NCBI RefSeq assembly: GCF_001640805.2
Contig: NC_066852.1
Location: 1,261,245-1,325,244 of the forward strand
Reading direction: 5' to 3'
Source: Lates calcarifer
Taxonomy: Eukaryota; Chordata; Actinopteri; Centropomidae
Length of the DNA stretch: 64,000 nt
The notes beneath the pieces are model-generated. The model was not told the origin of the DNA and ran no database searches. It was given only the letters and a program-made list of their open reading frames with translations. Positions 25,137 to 38,262 of the stretch are shown piece by piece. The translations under genes and the position numbers were made by a program. Each line of letters starts with the position of its first letter. Position 1 is the first letter of the stretch.

Positions 25137-26855
25137 TCTCGCACTCACCATCACACACTCACTGGCTCCAAGTGTGTAAATCTGTGAGTCCATCTGTCCA
25201 TCGGGATGGAGAAGAGGAAGAATCACATTAGCGGTACTGATTTAGCAGCAGCAAGAGATCACATGTCAAAGAAGACCACAGAAACATCAACAGAGGAGGC
25301 GTTATAAGGCCTGTTACACACACTTACCACCATCACACCAGCATATGACTGGCAGGTTATCTGACCAATGGAAAGGCAGCAGGATCACACCACATGGAAT
25401 CCAAACTTTCATCCAATAAATGCAAACCAGAATTCAGAATTGGCTGAAGGAAAGTGATTCAGTCACACTTCAACTGTGATATTGCATGGAAATGATTTCT
25501 TGTGTATATGATAGGCTATGATTGACCCTCTGTGTTTAAAAAGCACGTCAGCATGCATCTTAAGATGTGGGTTGGAGCTATCTAACACTCTCCATGTACA
25601 AAGCTGCTGAATTTTCTCTCAAGAATATTGTGAAGACAGCACAGTTTGAAGCATCATGATGTGAACGAATAAAGTGGCACTTTGACAAAATAAAAGAATA
25701 ATATTTTCTTACATATTTGACCAATATACACACCATATCTTCCTGTCAAAGCACTGTAATGTAGAGAGGAAGTTTTACTGAATAACAGCACACTATTATT
25801 CACTACACTATTGTTAAGTAGCACCCTCCAGTGTCACAGTGGCTTGGTTGTGATGTCGGGGATTGATAGAAGAGAGAACAGCATGCCCAGCAAACTTTCT
25901 CTGAATAACTCCTACTTCTCAAGTTGGCTGCAAAACTGGATTTCGTTGTGACATCGAAGCATCGCAGCAGGTAGTCGAGACAGAGACTCAGCATCAGAGA
26001 GTCACGCTGATGGTGGTTTGTGTAGAGTGCAGAGCTTTGAGTCCCACCAGCGCTGTTATTTTTCTGGGCAATCAAGGCACATTTTTAATTCAGGTCTGAG
26101 CTCCAGCACAAGCTGCTAAAGAAAAGTTTGTAATACTGTGTATGCAAGACATCAAAATGAAGTACGAACAGAACTCTATTTTCACACATTGTAATTGTAG
26201 AACTGGGAAACATAGCACCCTTTGTCACGTTCCCATTATGTGCCATATAAATCTGAACAACACTGAACCCTGGCAACAAGAATGACTCATGATGATTCAC
26301 ACTACTTCATTGCTGTTAGGTAATATTAGGTAAAGCATATGAATCAGAAAGCACTGATGAATTAGATAGTTGTTCATATTAGTGGGGGTTAATCATCCTG
26401 AGAGGAAGAAGCAGGTCTCATTACCGTGTTTGAACTTTGTGTCCCCATTTGTTTTCATTTTGATCCAATTTCCTTCAACATTCAGCAAAATGATCTGCTG
26501 TCCATCTCAGACAGAAGTTGTAGTAACAGTTTCAGCAGAATTTGACAGTGTTTCCTAAACTCTAACAACTCAGCATTAAGAGAAACTCGGTGTCTCCCTG
26601 GGCTCTCTAAGTCTAAATCTACTTTCCAGCTCAAAATGATAAATATATGAAAATGCTAATTTGAGGAAACTGCCAACTTCCTTATCTTTTGGGCTTTTTC
26701 CACTAATTTTAGGATGTACATTTTATCATTTTTACTGGTGAAAGCAAAACTAAATACTGAAGTGTTTTGATGGAAACACTCCAGTTTTTTTTGTGCTTTA
26801 CAGTTTAGCCCACAGCAGGAAACAGACAATTGCCCGTCCAGATTCAAAAATCTAC

Positions 26856-27425
26856 TGGCGGCTTGTCCACTGAGGAGCTTTTTGACTACCTCAGAGACCT
26901 CTGCCAGAGAAGTGAGTGAAGCTTCTCCCAAGTCTTCAAACTCTGCCTCCTCTTCAGGACATGTTGGCTGGGTTTAGGAGTTCCTCTAAGTGCTCTTTCC
27001 ACTGCCGTTTATATCTCCAGTCAGAGTCAGCGGTTATCCTCCCCCACTGTGCACAGCCTGGGCCAAGTATTGCTTTTTCCTCCCTGAGTCGTCTGATGGT
27101 TTGCCAGAGCTTCTTTGAAGCCAACAGAAAGTCCTCCTCCATAGTGTCCCTGACCTGGGTTTTTGTGTCCACAACAGCCACTGCTGCTGTGTGCTGCTTC
27201 AGCAGGCTGCCATGCCAACCATGCCTCCCTAACCACTGGTGTCCAGCAGCAGGTTGCTGCTATGACAGACACCTGCAACTTTCCAATCGCAACCCCGACC
27301 AGCTGCTTCCACAATGGAGGCTCTTATCAGGGACAACTCGGATTCCATGTCCCCAGCCTCTTCCAGAGGTGAGCGTGGAAGACCTCGCTGACAGGGGCCT
27401 CAGACAGGTGTTCCAGAGTCAGAGT
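26856..27425 (-). pseudogene. Non-LTR retrotransposon (LINE) fragment, upstream of the RT core
   Basis: Read on the - strand, this gives MEEDFLLASKKLWQTIRRLR, RYKRQWKEHLEELLNPANMS, then a TGA. In another frame it gives EDLGEASLTSLAEVSEVVKK followed by LLSGQAA. I recognise these blocks as the segment between the endonuclease and reverse-transcriptase core of a LINE family abundant in teleosts, where the motif SEVVKKLLxGKAPG normally leads into the RT domain. Here it stops just after LLSGQAA and unrelated sequence follows. The stop and the frame change show it is a dead copy. The reading upstream of about 27185 is weaker. The LINE clade is not assigned. Confidence 0.75.
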
Positions 27426-28413
27426 GGACTAATATGTACAAATAGACACATATCTGTTCTCTGAGGCAGTTGGGTGAAGGATGTCTGAAAAAATCCAGAA
27501 AGGCTTTCAAAACACTGGCAGTGAGGCCCGGCCTTAAATCAGCGTGTACAGATACATGATGTTCATCTCACAGATGAGCACAAAGGAAAGGGTAAGCAGG
27601 CCAGTGGCCTTAATTAGTGGTAAACTACCAGAACAGTATGCCAGGACTTGTAATAAAACACGTCAGATTCAATCAGCTCAACTGCACCACAGCTGGAAGA
27701 CACCTTGTTTTGTCTCGACTGCCTTCTACCAGGTTATTGATTTCCCTCCCTCCTCCAGCAGCACCCCTGTGATGCTTATTAACCCTGCGGATTTAACCAC
27801 ACTGAAACAAGAGAAGCTCAGACCTCCAGTGGCACAGAAAGGTTTGCTGCTCTCTGAGTGTCAGAGCAGAGCACAGAGGAAAATGAAAGCAGGGAGCAAG
27901 CACTTGTGTGAGTGTGAAAAAATGACATGCTGCCACTGCTGATCATCCTCCAACACACACAAAGATTTGTTTTACACATTTTTCCATCTTTCTCATCCCT
28001 CCATTCATTTTACTAGTTACAACTTGTTTGAGTTGGATCATCTTTGCAGATGATTCACTGGACAATGTCTATGAGTAGTAGCTATTAAGTCCTGTGTTTC
28101 AACCAGAAATGCTCCTGCAGCTCTGATCATTTCCACTGCAGTCTCCATAATTCTTGAGGTAGAGGGAGAAAAAACAACGAATCCCTACTTACAGGCAGAA
28201 TATACTAGACAATAAATATAGAAATAAATAAAATGATTCAACAAACATTAGTAATACAAAAGCTAGGTGAGAATTTTATGAATACCATTTCCAGCACAGG
28301 GTCTAAACAGGATGTCTAAAAACAGGCTCACTATGACGCCTCTTCCCCTGTAGCTCTGCTCGCTCTGCTCCCAATCACACAGATGTATTCTTTGCTGTGA
28401 GAGGCATATTGTT

Positions 28414-28426
28414 GTTGCTAGGCAAC
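28414..28426. promoter_or_regulatory. Possible RFX (X-box) binding site
   Basis: The 13-mer GTTGCTAGGCAAC is a near-perfect inverted repeat of GTTGC/GCAAC and fits the RFX X-box pattern GTNRCC(N)RGYAAC closely. It is isolated in intergenic DNA with no promoter recognised nearby, so its function is unproven. Confidence 0.35.
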
Positions 28427-29365
28427 GCAGCACAGCTGTCGATCACTTGTGAGCTACACAGAATTTTAAACATTAGTTATATTCAGGCAATTAAAAAGGT
28501 AAATGCACTGCGCTGCACTTAAATAGCGACTTTTTAATCTCAATGGATCAAGTGTTTTTCAACGTGCTTCTCCTTTACACATCCATACAGTCACGCAGCA
28601 AAGAGCAAACTGTCTCTGCAACATCTGGCAGCTGAAGTGAGGGCTCTGTTCAGAGAACAGATTTAGTTAGACTGGCAAGGGTGGGAGAATATGGGCTGCT
28701 GTTGGTCCTGTTTTGAAAGGTTCTGAAGGCTCCACAAAGTTGTGGGCTGTTGAATGCACCCTGAAAACTGTGCAAAAATAAAATTACCATTAAAATGTAG
28801 CCAGTCAACTAATAAATAATTGAATTGATCCTTCAGTTTAAAACATTAGTAAGTGTTAGGAGGAGCACATGAAGAACTGTTATTCAAACAGCATATGAAT
28901 GATGTTAGGTTAGCTAACCACCGTTAAGATAACAGAGGATAGAGGAGGAGGATAACAGTTGTGATTTGACCAGTGTGTGTGTTTAGGACATATGTCCGTA
29001 TCTGCTTGTGCAAGTACGAGCATTGTTTCCTAATTTCAAAGTCTTCAGAATATTTATTGTAGCTTAACCTTTGGAATCCAAACGTGTGAAAATGAAAACA
29101 TATAAATCAAAATTCACAATGTAGGATTCAGTATACTTCATTTTGTTGGTCTGCTGTAAGTCATCTGGATCTCCCCACGTAATGAACTCTAACCTAGCTT
29201 TGTCTGTGCTTTTTTGAAATGGAAATGTCCTGGAAAATTAGCTCTTTAAAACTAGCGGGAACCCTGTGTCAGATCAGATAGCATTGGACAGTCAGCAACA
29301 ACTACATTTTGTCAGAGGAGAACCTTGTCTACTGTAAACTCTGGACATCATGTTTCTTGCAATTT

Positions 29366-29384
29366 AAAAAAAAAAAAAAAAAAA
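29366..29384 (+). repeat. A19 homopolymer
   Basis: Nineteen A residues followed by CAAAAAAC. It could be the tail of an old retroposed sequence, but no source was recognised upstream and no target-site duplication was checked. Confidence 0.8.
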
Positions 29385-32300
29385 CAAAAAACTTTTCAGG
29401 CATTTAACTCAGGTGAAAAAAGTTCAAACTGATCTGCTCCTGTAAAGAAAATGGTACTTGGCTTTGGAAAGTGGTCGTCAGTGATGTAAACATGCTTCAT
29501 GCAAATGGCCTGAAACACTGAAATCTGGTTACAGTATGGCGTTTTAATTCCAGAGCTTTTCAGCGCTTACAAAGTGCAATCCTTGAGATTTGCATTTAAA
29601 ATGGTTTCACAGTCAGCTGTTATCAACATGCACATCAGTGTTACACATTATCGTCCGCTCTCTTTGACTATTGATTCATGCATACTGAGTGCAAACACAT
29701 TCCCATAAGTGATGCAAAGTGAATGAGCGGAAGTATCTTCAAAGGCCCTATGAGCATCTCCAGAGGTTTTCCACCTGAGCTCACTCCAAATGAACTTGCT
29801 CATCTCTAACATCTTACACACTCATACATATACACAATGTATGTGTATTAAGACCCAGTGGAACTTGATGAGAATATAATTTAATATTCAAGTTATAGGA
29901 CAGGGCTGCTGTACCACAGGGAAATCCATCATCTATTGCTGCAGCTTCAGGCTACGGTTGATAAAATTAAATTCCTTCTGCATTCTCTGCTGCTTTGTAG
30001 TTTCCCGATACTTCAAGAAAAAAGAAATCCCTAGAAAACAGTTTTAACACCTGACGTCTGAACCAAATTTCCCTCATGTCCTCTGAGATTATTACAAGGT
30101 ACCTAATAAGGAAAGAAAAACTTTATTGAGCTGAACATGAAGGGTGCACCGAAGCAAGCATATTTCCCTCTGACTAGAAAGTTTAATCTTCACAAGAACT
30201 GAAAGTGAAAATGTTTCTTGTTCCACTTGCAGGGCGGTCAGTGATGTATGCTGAGAAATCTATTTTAGGAGGCATTTAATCTACAATCTGGAAACTACAG
30301 GTTTCCACTCGTTTCAGAGTTAGTCAAATAAATTGGTTTGTTGCCTCCAAGAGGAGCAGTTTTAGGATGGCAGTTCAGTCATTTATTTGGTCTGTTACTA
30401 TAACACTGTAGTCCAGAGCAAAAAACGCAGACAAGCCCAAACTAGATTTCTATCATGTTTGGTATTAATATTCACAAACAGAAGATTTGTATGTAGAAAT
30501 CTTAAAACCCTTGTTATTACTGACACCTGTGGCAGTAAATGGGCTGCAGCCTGCGTCCTCTTGCTCGTGCTTACGCACATTTTTTACTCCATAAGTAGGT
30601 GAGGACAGGCGTCCATGAAGCTTTTACCGACCCTGGGAGTGCACGAGTTTCAGGCCAACCATAGTGATTACATTTCTAAACAAAAAAAGCAACAATTAGC
30701 CAGGGAGCTGGAACTTAGCTACACTGCAGAGATCCAGCGTTATTGTGTTAGCCAATGAAGCAACTATCAAAGGGCAAGTTTTCAATATACCAACCAGATC
30801 AGCTCCAGGAGTTTGGATCAATTAGCAGACAAATTAGACAGTACATTGAAGGCCGATCAGTAGTTGATTTTCAGTGGCTTTGTGTCTTTTTACCTGAGTT
30901 AAGGATTAACAAAATGGCAAAAATATACATATGCTACGGATATTCACAGTTTACAGTGGATACAGGAAAGAGTGCTTATTACATAGCTGCTTTACAGAAG
31001 ACAAGAGCAAACAGGTTATTAGCCAACTCATTACAAACCACTTTCCAATATCCTTTGCCACTGACACGCCAATAAAAACTATAACAAAATCATTTATGTG
31101 ATTATTTATCTTAAGAGCACAGAAATGAGTATTTTTTCCTTCTGAAACAGCTTCTGGTTGTCAGAGATACAATAAGCTACAGCCCACGTCTTCCTCAGAG
31201 CTTTCCAAGCTGTGGGTGGGCTGAGGTGACACACTGCCTGTAGGTCTCTGGTTTTAGTTAATTCCATTTCAGGCCAGAAGCTACAGACATCTATTATGAA
31301 GATGTCAAGCACGGTGCTGTGGAGCAAACTGATGTATCATATCCTAGTGTGCCAGAGGTCAGGCCTCCAAACAGAAGTGACCTCATTATACCTAAGGAGC
31401 AGAGTGGGCAGGGGTTCCTGCAGGTCATGACCCTGCAGTGTCTTTATCACTTAAACTGTGATTCAAGAATCACACCTGCTGCTATGCTGTGATTCAACTT
31501 AATGAATGCTGTGATTTGCAAGAAATAGATTTTGCATCCAAAGTAGAAACTACATTTGGAATGAAAAGGTGATCTCAAGTGTGCATATCAAGTGTTTTCT
31601 TTCAAACTGACACAAGTTTCTTTCACTGATTAGCACAACTTCTTCCAGAGAGCGAGTCTCTAATTAGTGGAATTTTCAGAGTGCTTGGATGAATAAAATG
31701 ACAACCTGCATACTCTTGACCCTTTCTTGACATCATGCTTGCAGTCATTAAATAAACACAGATGTTAATTTTCCCATGTGTATAAGCTGGCTCACTTCTG
31801 ACTGAAAATATGTTCTTTTATTCTGTTTAGTGAGACTCAAGGCTGCTGCTCATTGGCGTAGTCATTGTCTCATGCACCAGTTAATGAAAAGCAAACTTCA
31901 ATTATTTTTATTCCTCTATTCTGCTACCAGAATCACGCTTCAGATTGTAGGATTAGACCCCACAAACCTGTCACGAATTAGTCTCTGACAGGACCGGAGA
32001 GCAAAGTTGGAACAGCTCTCTCTGCTACACAATGTTATATATGGATTTATTTCATTAGGAATCTTTACTAAACTTTACTTTTTTACAGAGGTACAGAGCA
32101 AATTTGACTGGAAGTTACATGTTTAGCCATATATTTGGCAAAATGATGAATGGAACATCGTGAGTATACAGATGACACTGGAGTGTATGATACTGCAAGA
32201 ATGGTTCTGTCAGTGTTTTTCTGTCACTTCATTGTGAGTACCGTGTGTTACATTTGTCTTTACTTATGTCATGTGTAACTTTACGATTGAACTCAGTAAA

Positions 32301-35300
32301 TGACATCAATGTGCAGTACAGTCATTAATTATACTTTATTTCCTTCATTTGCACTGGACAGTGTCTTTTCTTACTGAATGAATCAGGCAGTGCTGCCCAG
32401 GTTTCTGGGCTGTAATGGAAGAAAAGAAAATTGAAATCTGGAGTTGGAGGAACGTGGGCCTGCAATCTGGAGGTAAAGAGAGTCAGTAATGTTAAAGAAA
32501 GCAGATGTGCTTTTTCTTGACTGAGTGGAGATGACAGAATTAAATTGCTAAGCCACATTCACTGATGGTAATTTCACAGTCTGGGGATTTCTGAGAGCTT
32601 GTTCTATTAGCACTGGGCACGTTGGACATGTTCAAGATCCACTGGCCAGCGGCTGCCAGCTATACAGCTCCTTTAACCTTTATCTACCCAGGAAGGGTAT
32701 TAGAAGGGTATTATGTATACTATCTTTCAGCAGCACCAAGCTCCACATTTCTACACTCATACCTGGAAGCAGGCACCCTGCTAAGCTGAGCTAAAGTGTC
32801 CTTCTGTTCAGAACTGAACATCTCCATCTGAGTTAGTGGAAGTACAGGGCTGTAGCAGGAACACACTGAACACACACCTGTATTCTCTTTTCCCCACATT
32901 TAAGGTCTATAAATGTCACTGCAGAGAAATCTTTGGAATCATTTTTATATAAAGTTCTATATAAAACTAGGTAGAGAGGTAATTAATGAGTGTGGCTTTA
33001 GCAGATAAAATGACAGCAATTATATAATATCAAAATTAGGTTTGGTATGATGATCATCTTAAGGATTATAACTTTAATGAAAGCTGAATCAAAACAGAAA
33101 ATAACAAAGCGTCTTTTATCAGTGTTGGTAAAATTTTAATTGGATTTCTTTGGCAAGGTGTTGTGCAGATTGTTCAGGGCCTGCGAGCACGCTGTGCTGT
33201 TAGCAGCATGAATCACTGATCAATAAACAGATACTGCATTATCTGGTTAACTCCCAACACAGGCTGGAGTGTAAGTGAGGCAGCAAACCTCTGCGTGGGA
33301 GTTCAGCCACACAAATCCATTTTGACAGTTTGACTTTGTTGCAGGGTGTCCAGTCTGTAATTGATGTCACAGACATAAGATGTTAGAGTGATATGTCTTA
33401 TTGAGTTGTTCCTCTACACAGCAATGAGTCCTAAAGTATAGCGTCAGATCAGACAATGTTTTTGATTCTCGATAAGTCCAGTATCGGTATTATTCCCCAC
33501 AGTAAAGCCTCATTGTCTTTGTGTGATGAAATGGGATTGTGTTTATACTGATATTCAAAACAAGACCTAATATTAATCATCAATACTTTGACTTCATTTA
33601 CACCTGATATTATATTTATCTAGATATCTTATCTGGAAAAGGAAAAACATTTTAATTGTTCAGCTTGGCCACATCCTAATAAAATAATCATCCACACAAG
33701 CTAAGATCACCAAACTGCACCTCCTGCAGTCATTAGCAATTAGAAAATGAGAAATAAACAGCAGCAAGGTGAGGGTCTTTTGTTGCTGTTACTTGTCTCC
33801 TTCCTCTCCTTTAAGATGACTTCAGACTGAAGATGAAAAAAATCAAACATATTTGATAGCTTGAGAAACTATGTAAAATGTTGCCCTGAGGGAATTAACT
33901 GTGGGTTAAGTCTATACGTGTGTACCCTTTTGGAAGATTGGCACTATTAAAAACAAACAGAAGAAAGTTCTCACATAAGTTCTGAAATTATTAGGAGTGT
34001 TTTTTTCTAAGCAGATTTATGGAGGTTTATTTGCATCAGAGAGAATAATAATGAAAGTATAAGTCACACCAACTCTAAAAATATGTTGAGCTTGAGTCAT
34101 GACTCTGAGCGGCAGTGTGAATTTTGATGCAAATTATGAAATGAGGGGCCTACAACTATAAAACCTAAATTCCCAGGTTTTTTTTTAGAACACCATGCAC
34201 ATGTCCTTTTCACCTCTAACAGTATTTTTGCCTCATGTCTCCTCCTCCTTGTGCTGACTGTCTAGTGTTTTCCCAGCCTCCCTCTGTAGCAAATGTATAC
34301 CCCTGTATTTAAAGTCTCCATGTTCCAAATTTAAAAATGTAAAACATACCATCTTTTCTTGTTCATTTTATATAAATTCCCAGAGATGATGTGCCAAGAG
34401 GAGATGTTCCAATTTTACCTGTGCGTGTTGCTAACGGGATTATGCATCATGGATTCTCAGATGGTTCTCTTGTCCACTGAGACACACTCTGCCTAAAAAT
34501 GTGAAACGCTCCATATTACACAGCTAACAAGAGAAAAAGCATCACAGAAATGTGCTATGCACTCTGAATATCCTACTCTGTCTCTGCCCTACACGCCTCA
34601 TGTTACACATCATGGGGCTGTACAGAAATTTAAAAAGGCCTTATCTCATATGAGGGTTAAAGCTTCCATGCCCACTGGCTTGACGCATGTTAAAAATGCA
34701 TACAGTGTAATGACACTGCTTTAAAGCACTTTGGATACTGAACCTCCACCAAGGAGCGTTCCTTATGGGTTTTGTGTTCAATTCTATGCTGGTTTCCACT
34801 GGGTTTTTTTTTAAGGCGGAATGATTCTTCCTGCTCACACCTCACGTCTCACGTCTTCATGTTTTTTTGTCGGAACAAAGTCCCCCTGTGGCTGATGAGC
34901 ATCTGTTTGCATGGATAAGATATGAGCGAGGTGCAACAGTCAGCATTGCTTAAGGAATCATTTCACATTCAACTCATTCGAAAAGACAGCCAGAGGACGG
35001 CAGCAGCCCACGTGCCCACCAACGAGCCCTGCGAGACCCTGCAGCAAAACTGCACTGCCTGAGATAGGAAATGACAACTACACAGAAGACTGTTGATTTG
35101 GGCTTTTAATTTTTCATTATCGGTGTAGAAGGCAGTAATCTTACAGGAAAAGAAAGAAATATAAATACAATTAATTACACTTATGTTTCTAACTCAGTTA
35201 ACAGCTCACACTCACTATTAAATTATTGATATTGATATTCATTTTGAAACTGATTTTGGATAGAGATGTAACTTTCACTTCAACATTATTTTTGTCCTTT

Positions 35301-38056
35301 AGATTTTATTAATTTCTCCCATACTGATTGTTTAGATCCTGCCCCTTTAAGACCTATAAAGTGTTTTAGAATAAACAGACATGAAAATGCACAGGGGAGT
35401 GTTTGGGAACAGTTTCTAATAAAGGTGGCTGCAGTAATAATATGAAGCCTGCAAGCACATTCGTGTTTCCAACATAAAGAGAGAGACATGTAGGCAGATA
35501 GACAGTCAGACATATACACACAGACTCAGAAGAAAAGCTCCAGCAGAGAAACAGATCTGGTTGAGTTTTAAACACCTGCAAGCTTTCCCTCTCTGAGACC
35601 TGCTAAAGGACAATACATAAGATAACATAATGAGCCTCATTAGGTAAATATGACAAGTAATGAAGATATAATGAAGACGCAAAGTGAAGATGTGAAAACA
35701 GCCATTTACATTAAATTAACAAGGAGCTTAATTATACAGAATGAGCAAAACACAATTAGCCAAATATACAGTATATGCTAATTGTACAAATGTAGCAGCA
35801 AATCATTTGGCAAAGTGCAGCAGCAGCACCTGTTGTGAGTGAATATGCAAAACAGTAAAAATACATAATGTATTTCAACTCCATTTGCAAAACGTGTGTT
35901 GTAGGAGAACCTCAGAAAAAAATATGTATTTTGCTTTCTACTGTTGTTGGAGTTTAAGAGTTAATAAAGCAGACATTTGTGTCTCATATAAATATTTCTC
36001 TCTATTACTAATGCAGCATACATGCATGGAGAGGGACATTTGCCACCACTGCACTGTCTCAGCAGCTCCTGACAGCCCTGCCTCAAATTTTGATTGAGCA
36101 CCAAATTACCAGATTGCTGTACCATGAGCGGCTGACAAATGTCTTTGCAGAAAGATAAAAGTGTGCTTCATATGAAAGATAGTTTTTAATTTTGTGTATA
36201 CCAAACTTTCATTCACTTTCTTTCAACAAATGCTGCAGAGCCATTGCTGAAATTGCTTTCAGTCCCCCTGCTTTCTTAGAAAATGGTATTGCTGTCTGGG
36301 GAGTTTGCTGGTGATAGCATCATTTTGGGGTTTGTGGTGAGGCAGCATTAAGAAAGTGACACATGGTGCAGGTGAGGAGACGAATTCGAGAAAACTGTAG
36401 AGAAAAGGTCAGTAACACAGACGGCTACTGGAGCACAACACCATTTTGTTTCTTTAATTAGCTTGTGATAATGTTATTAACTCGGCACCTTTCTTAAAGC
36501 AGGATAATTTAATGTATGTCTTGTTGTACAGCAGCAATCATGGCCACGTGAGGAAATTATGACATCTGTTCATTTCCCAAGATTCTCTTCAGTGAGTTGT
36601 TCAAAGGGCCACATGACCTGATTTGAACTCAATATACAGAGGAAACAGCTGTGTCACCTGGTGTGGTTTTTACCATCTGTTTTCATTTTGTTATAAATCT
36701 CATTTAAAATGTATATGGGTTTGTGCAATGTCATGTAATAATAGTAATACAAGTGAAGATGAGATGTCATTTTAGTGTTACACTGTATGTAAAGCTAAAG
36801 TTTCATCAGCTAACACTAGCCACAATGCTACGGGTCATTCCAGACTTATTACCTATTACAAAACCCCCAACTAATGTTTAATTTATATTTATTTATTATA
36901 CTTACTGATATGTTTTTATGTAACATAGAAAAGTGCTTCAGAAATGATGTACATTACGGAGAAAGTTTTTCTAATACCATAATCATATTAAAAGTAAAAC
37001 TGTATCATCATGAATACTGGAATTACAGTCAAAAATAATACAGGTCCTAGCAAAGAGCCATGTGGATCCTCTGCAGACAGGAAATCAGGAAAAAAAACTT
37101 GAACTTGAAAATTTGAAATCGTTATTTTTTTCAAAATGTATTCATTGTACACTCTTTTAGACATTTCAAAAAGTTTTAAAAGATTTTCTTATTGAAAGAA
37201 AAATTCAATCAAGTATGTAAATCTAGTGAGTTAGGTAGCCATTACTTCACCTCTTTATGTACTAATGTGTTTACATTTCTTCCAAAACATCCCAATCAAT
37301 TCACAAATTTGTCAGTGTGTGGTTAGAGAATAGTGCAGGAAAGCTGTGGAAAGTTTAAAAACTTTTCTCCCTCTGCACAGTGAGCTTCTTTCAGTAAAAA
37401 TCTGTGATATTTGTGTCATTGAGATTCCATATTCCTGTGTGTAGATAACTCATTGAACCCACGCACGCTGCTCGGTTTCTAGCAGAAACTGCTGACAGAG
37501 AGCGCCTAAAAGCTCGCTGCACTTCCTCCCACATCAGCCCCAAACTGCAAAGTTTTCTCTGTCTCTGTTAAAGTGTTGAATACAGATGACACCGTTCACT
37601 TCTTCACAAACTTTCCCAAAGGAGAGGAAAAGTTTCAATGTGGGATTTCGCTAACAAGAGTCAACAACAGTCAGACGTTGAGGGTTTAGAGAGCAAAAGG
37701 GTGCTGGCAGAGTGGCAGTGTTATCCACTAAGCTCCGCCTCCTGCAGTGCTGGAGGTGGACAGACTGAGGCCGACTGCTGCTCCTTGCAGCATTAGCACG
37801 TCTGTTTTGAGTCACTGCTAACGAGGAAGTCTGCCTGACAAGCCATGCAGCTGCTGCGCACTCACACACTGCCCCACACCCATACATATTCAGCACCCTC
37901 TCTTCATTTGTATAGCATTAACCCTGCTCTCACCCTCTGCCTGACAACACTGAGAGAAACATGCAGTGTTAGTGGGAAAGGTTAAAACCTGGGCTTGTTT
38001 GTATTTTGTGATTGTTTGCCTGAAGGCAAAGAGGTGGGAGTGCAGATACTGTACAT

Positions 38057-38262
38057 AAATTGGCAAGAAAAAGTATGTGAACCCTTTGGAATGACCTGGT
38101 TTTCTGCATTAATCAGTCACAAAATGAGATCTTCTCTTCATCTAAGTCACAAGTTTAAATCAATTCAGGATGTTTACCCTAATAACACATAAGCAATTAT
38201 AATATTTCATGTCTTTATTGATCCCTCAAAATTCAAACCTCAAAGATCAGACTTGTACTGTG
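38057..38262 (+). repeat. Tc1/mariner-like non-autonomous repeat fragment
   Basis: AAGTATGTGAACCCTTTGGA, then CCTGGTTTTCTGCATTAATC, CTTCATCTAAGTCACAAGTT, AATAACACATAAGCAATTAT and TTCATGTCTTTATTGA follow the order of a fish repeat I recognise and associate with Tc1-like elements. The 3' end is diverged and the boundary is approximate. No transposase coding is present. Confidence 0.7.

Larger units (their letters stand above)
16196..26855. other. Gene desert, no exon seen; simple repeats
   Basis: A 10.7-kb stretch without recognisable exons. It contains (CA)n tracts at 16834-16853, 20271-20301, 21973-22002 and 25116-25136. Between them are non-repetitive TAAT-rich blocks, notably 17925-18135 and 22010-22200, described in the findings. 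Short open frames have no recognisable products. Confidence 0.55.
27426..38056. other. Gene desert, no exon seen
   Basis: A 10.6-kb stretch without supported exons. It has an A19 tract at 29366-29384, an X-box-like palindrome at 28414-28426, and TAAT-rich unique blocks such as 33120-33250 and 35585-35850. Frames of 132 codons (27544-27942, +) and 106 codons (30755-31075, +) have no product I recognise. Confidence 0.5.

Noticed and set aside
27163..27372. Plus-strand frames at the first LINE fragment
   Set aside because: Antisense shadows of the minus-strand retrotransposon remnant.
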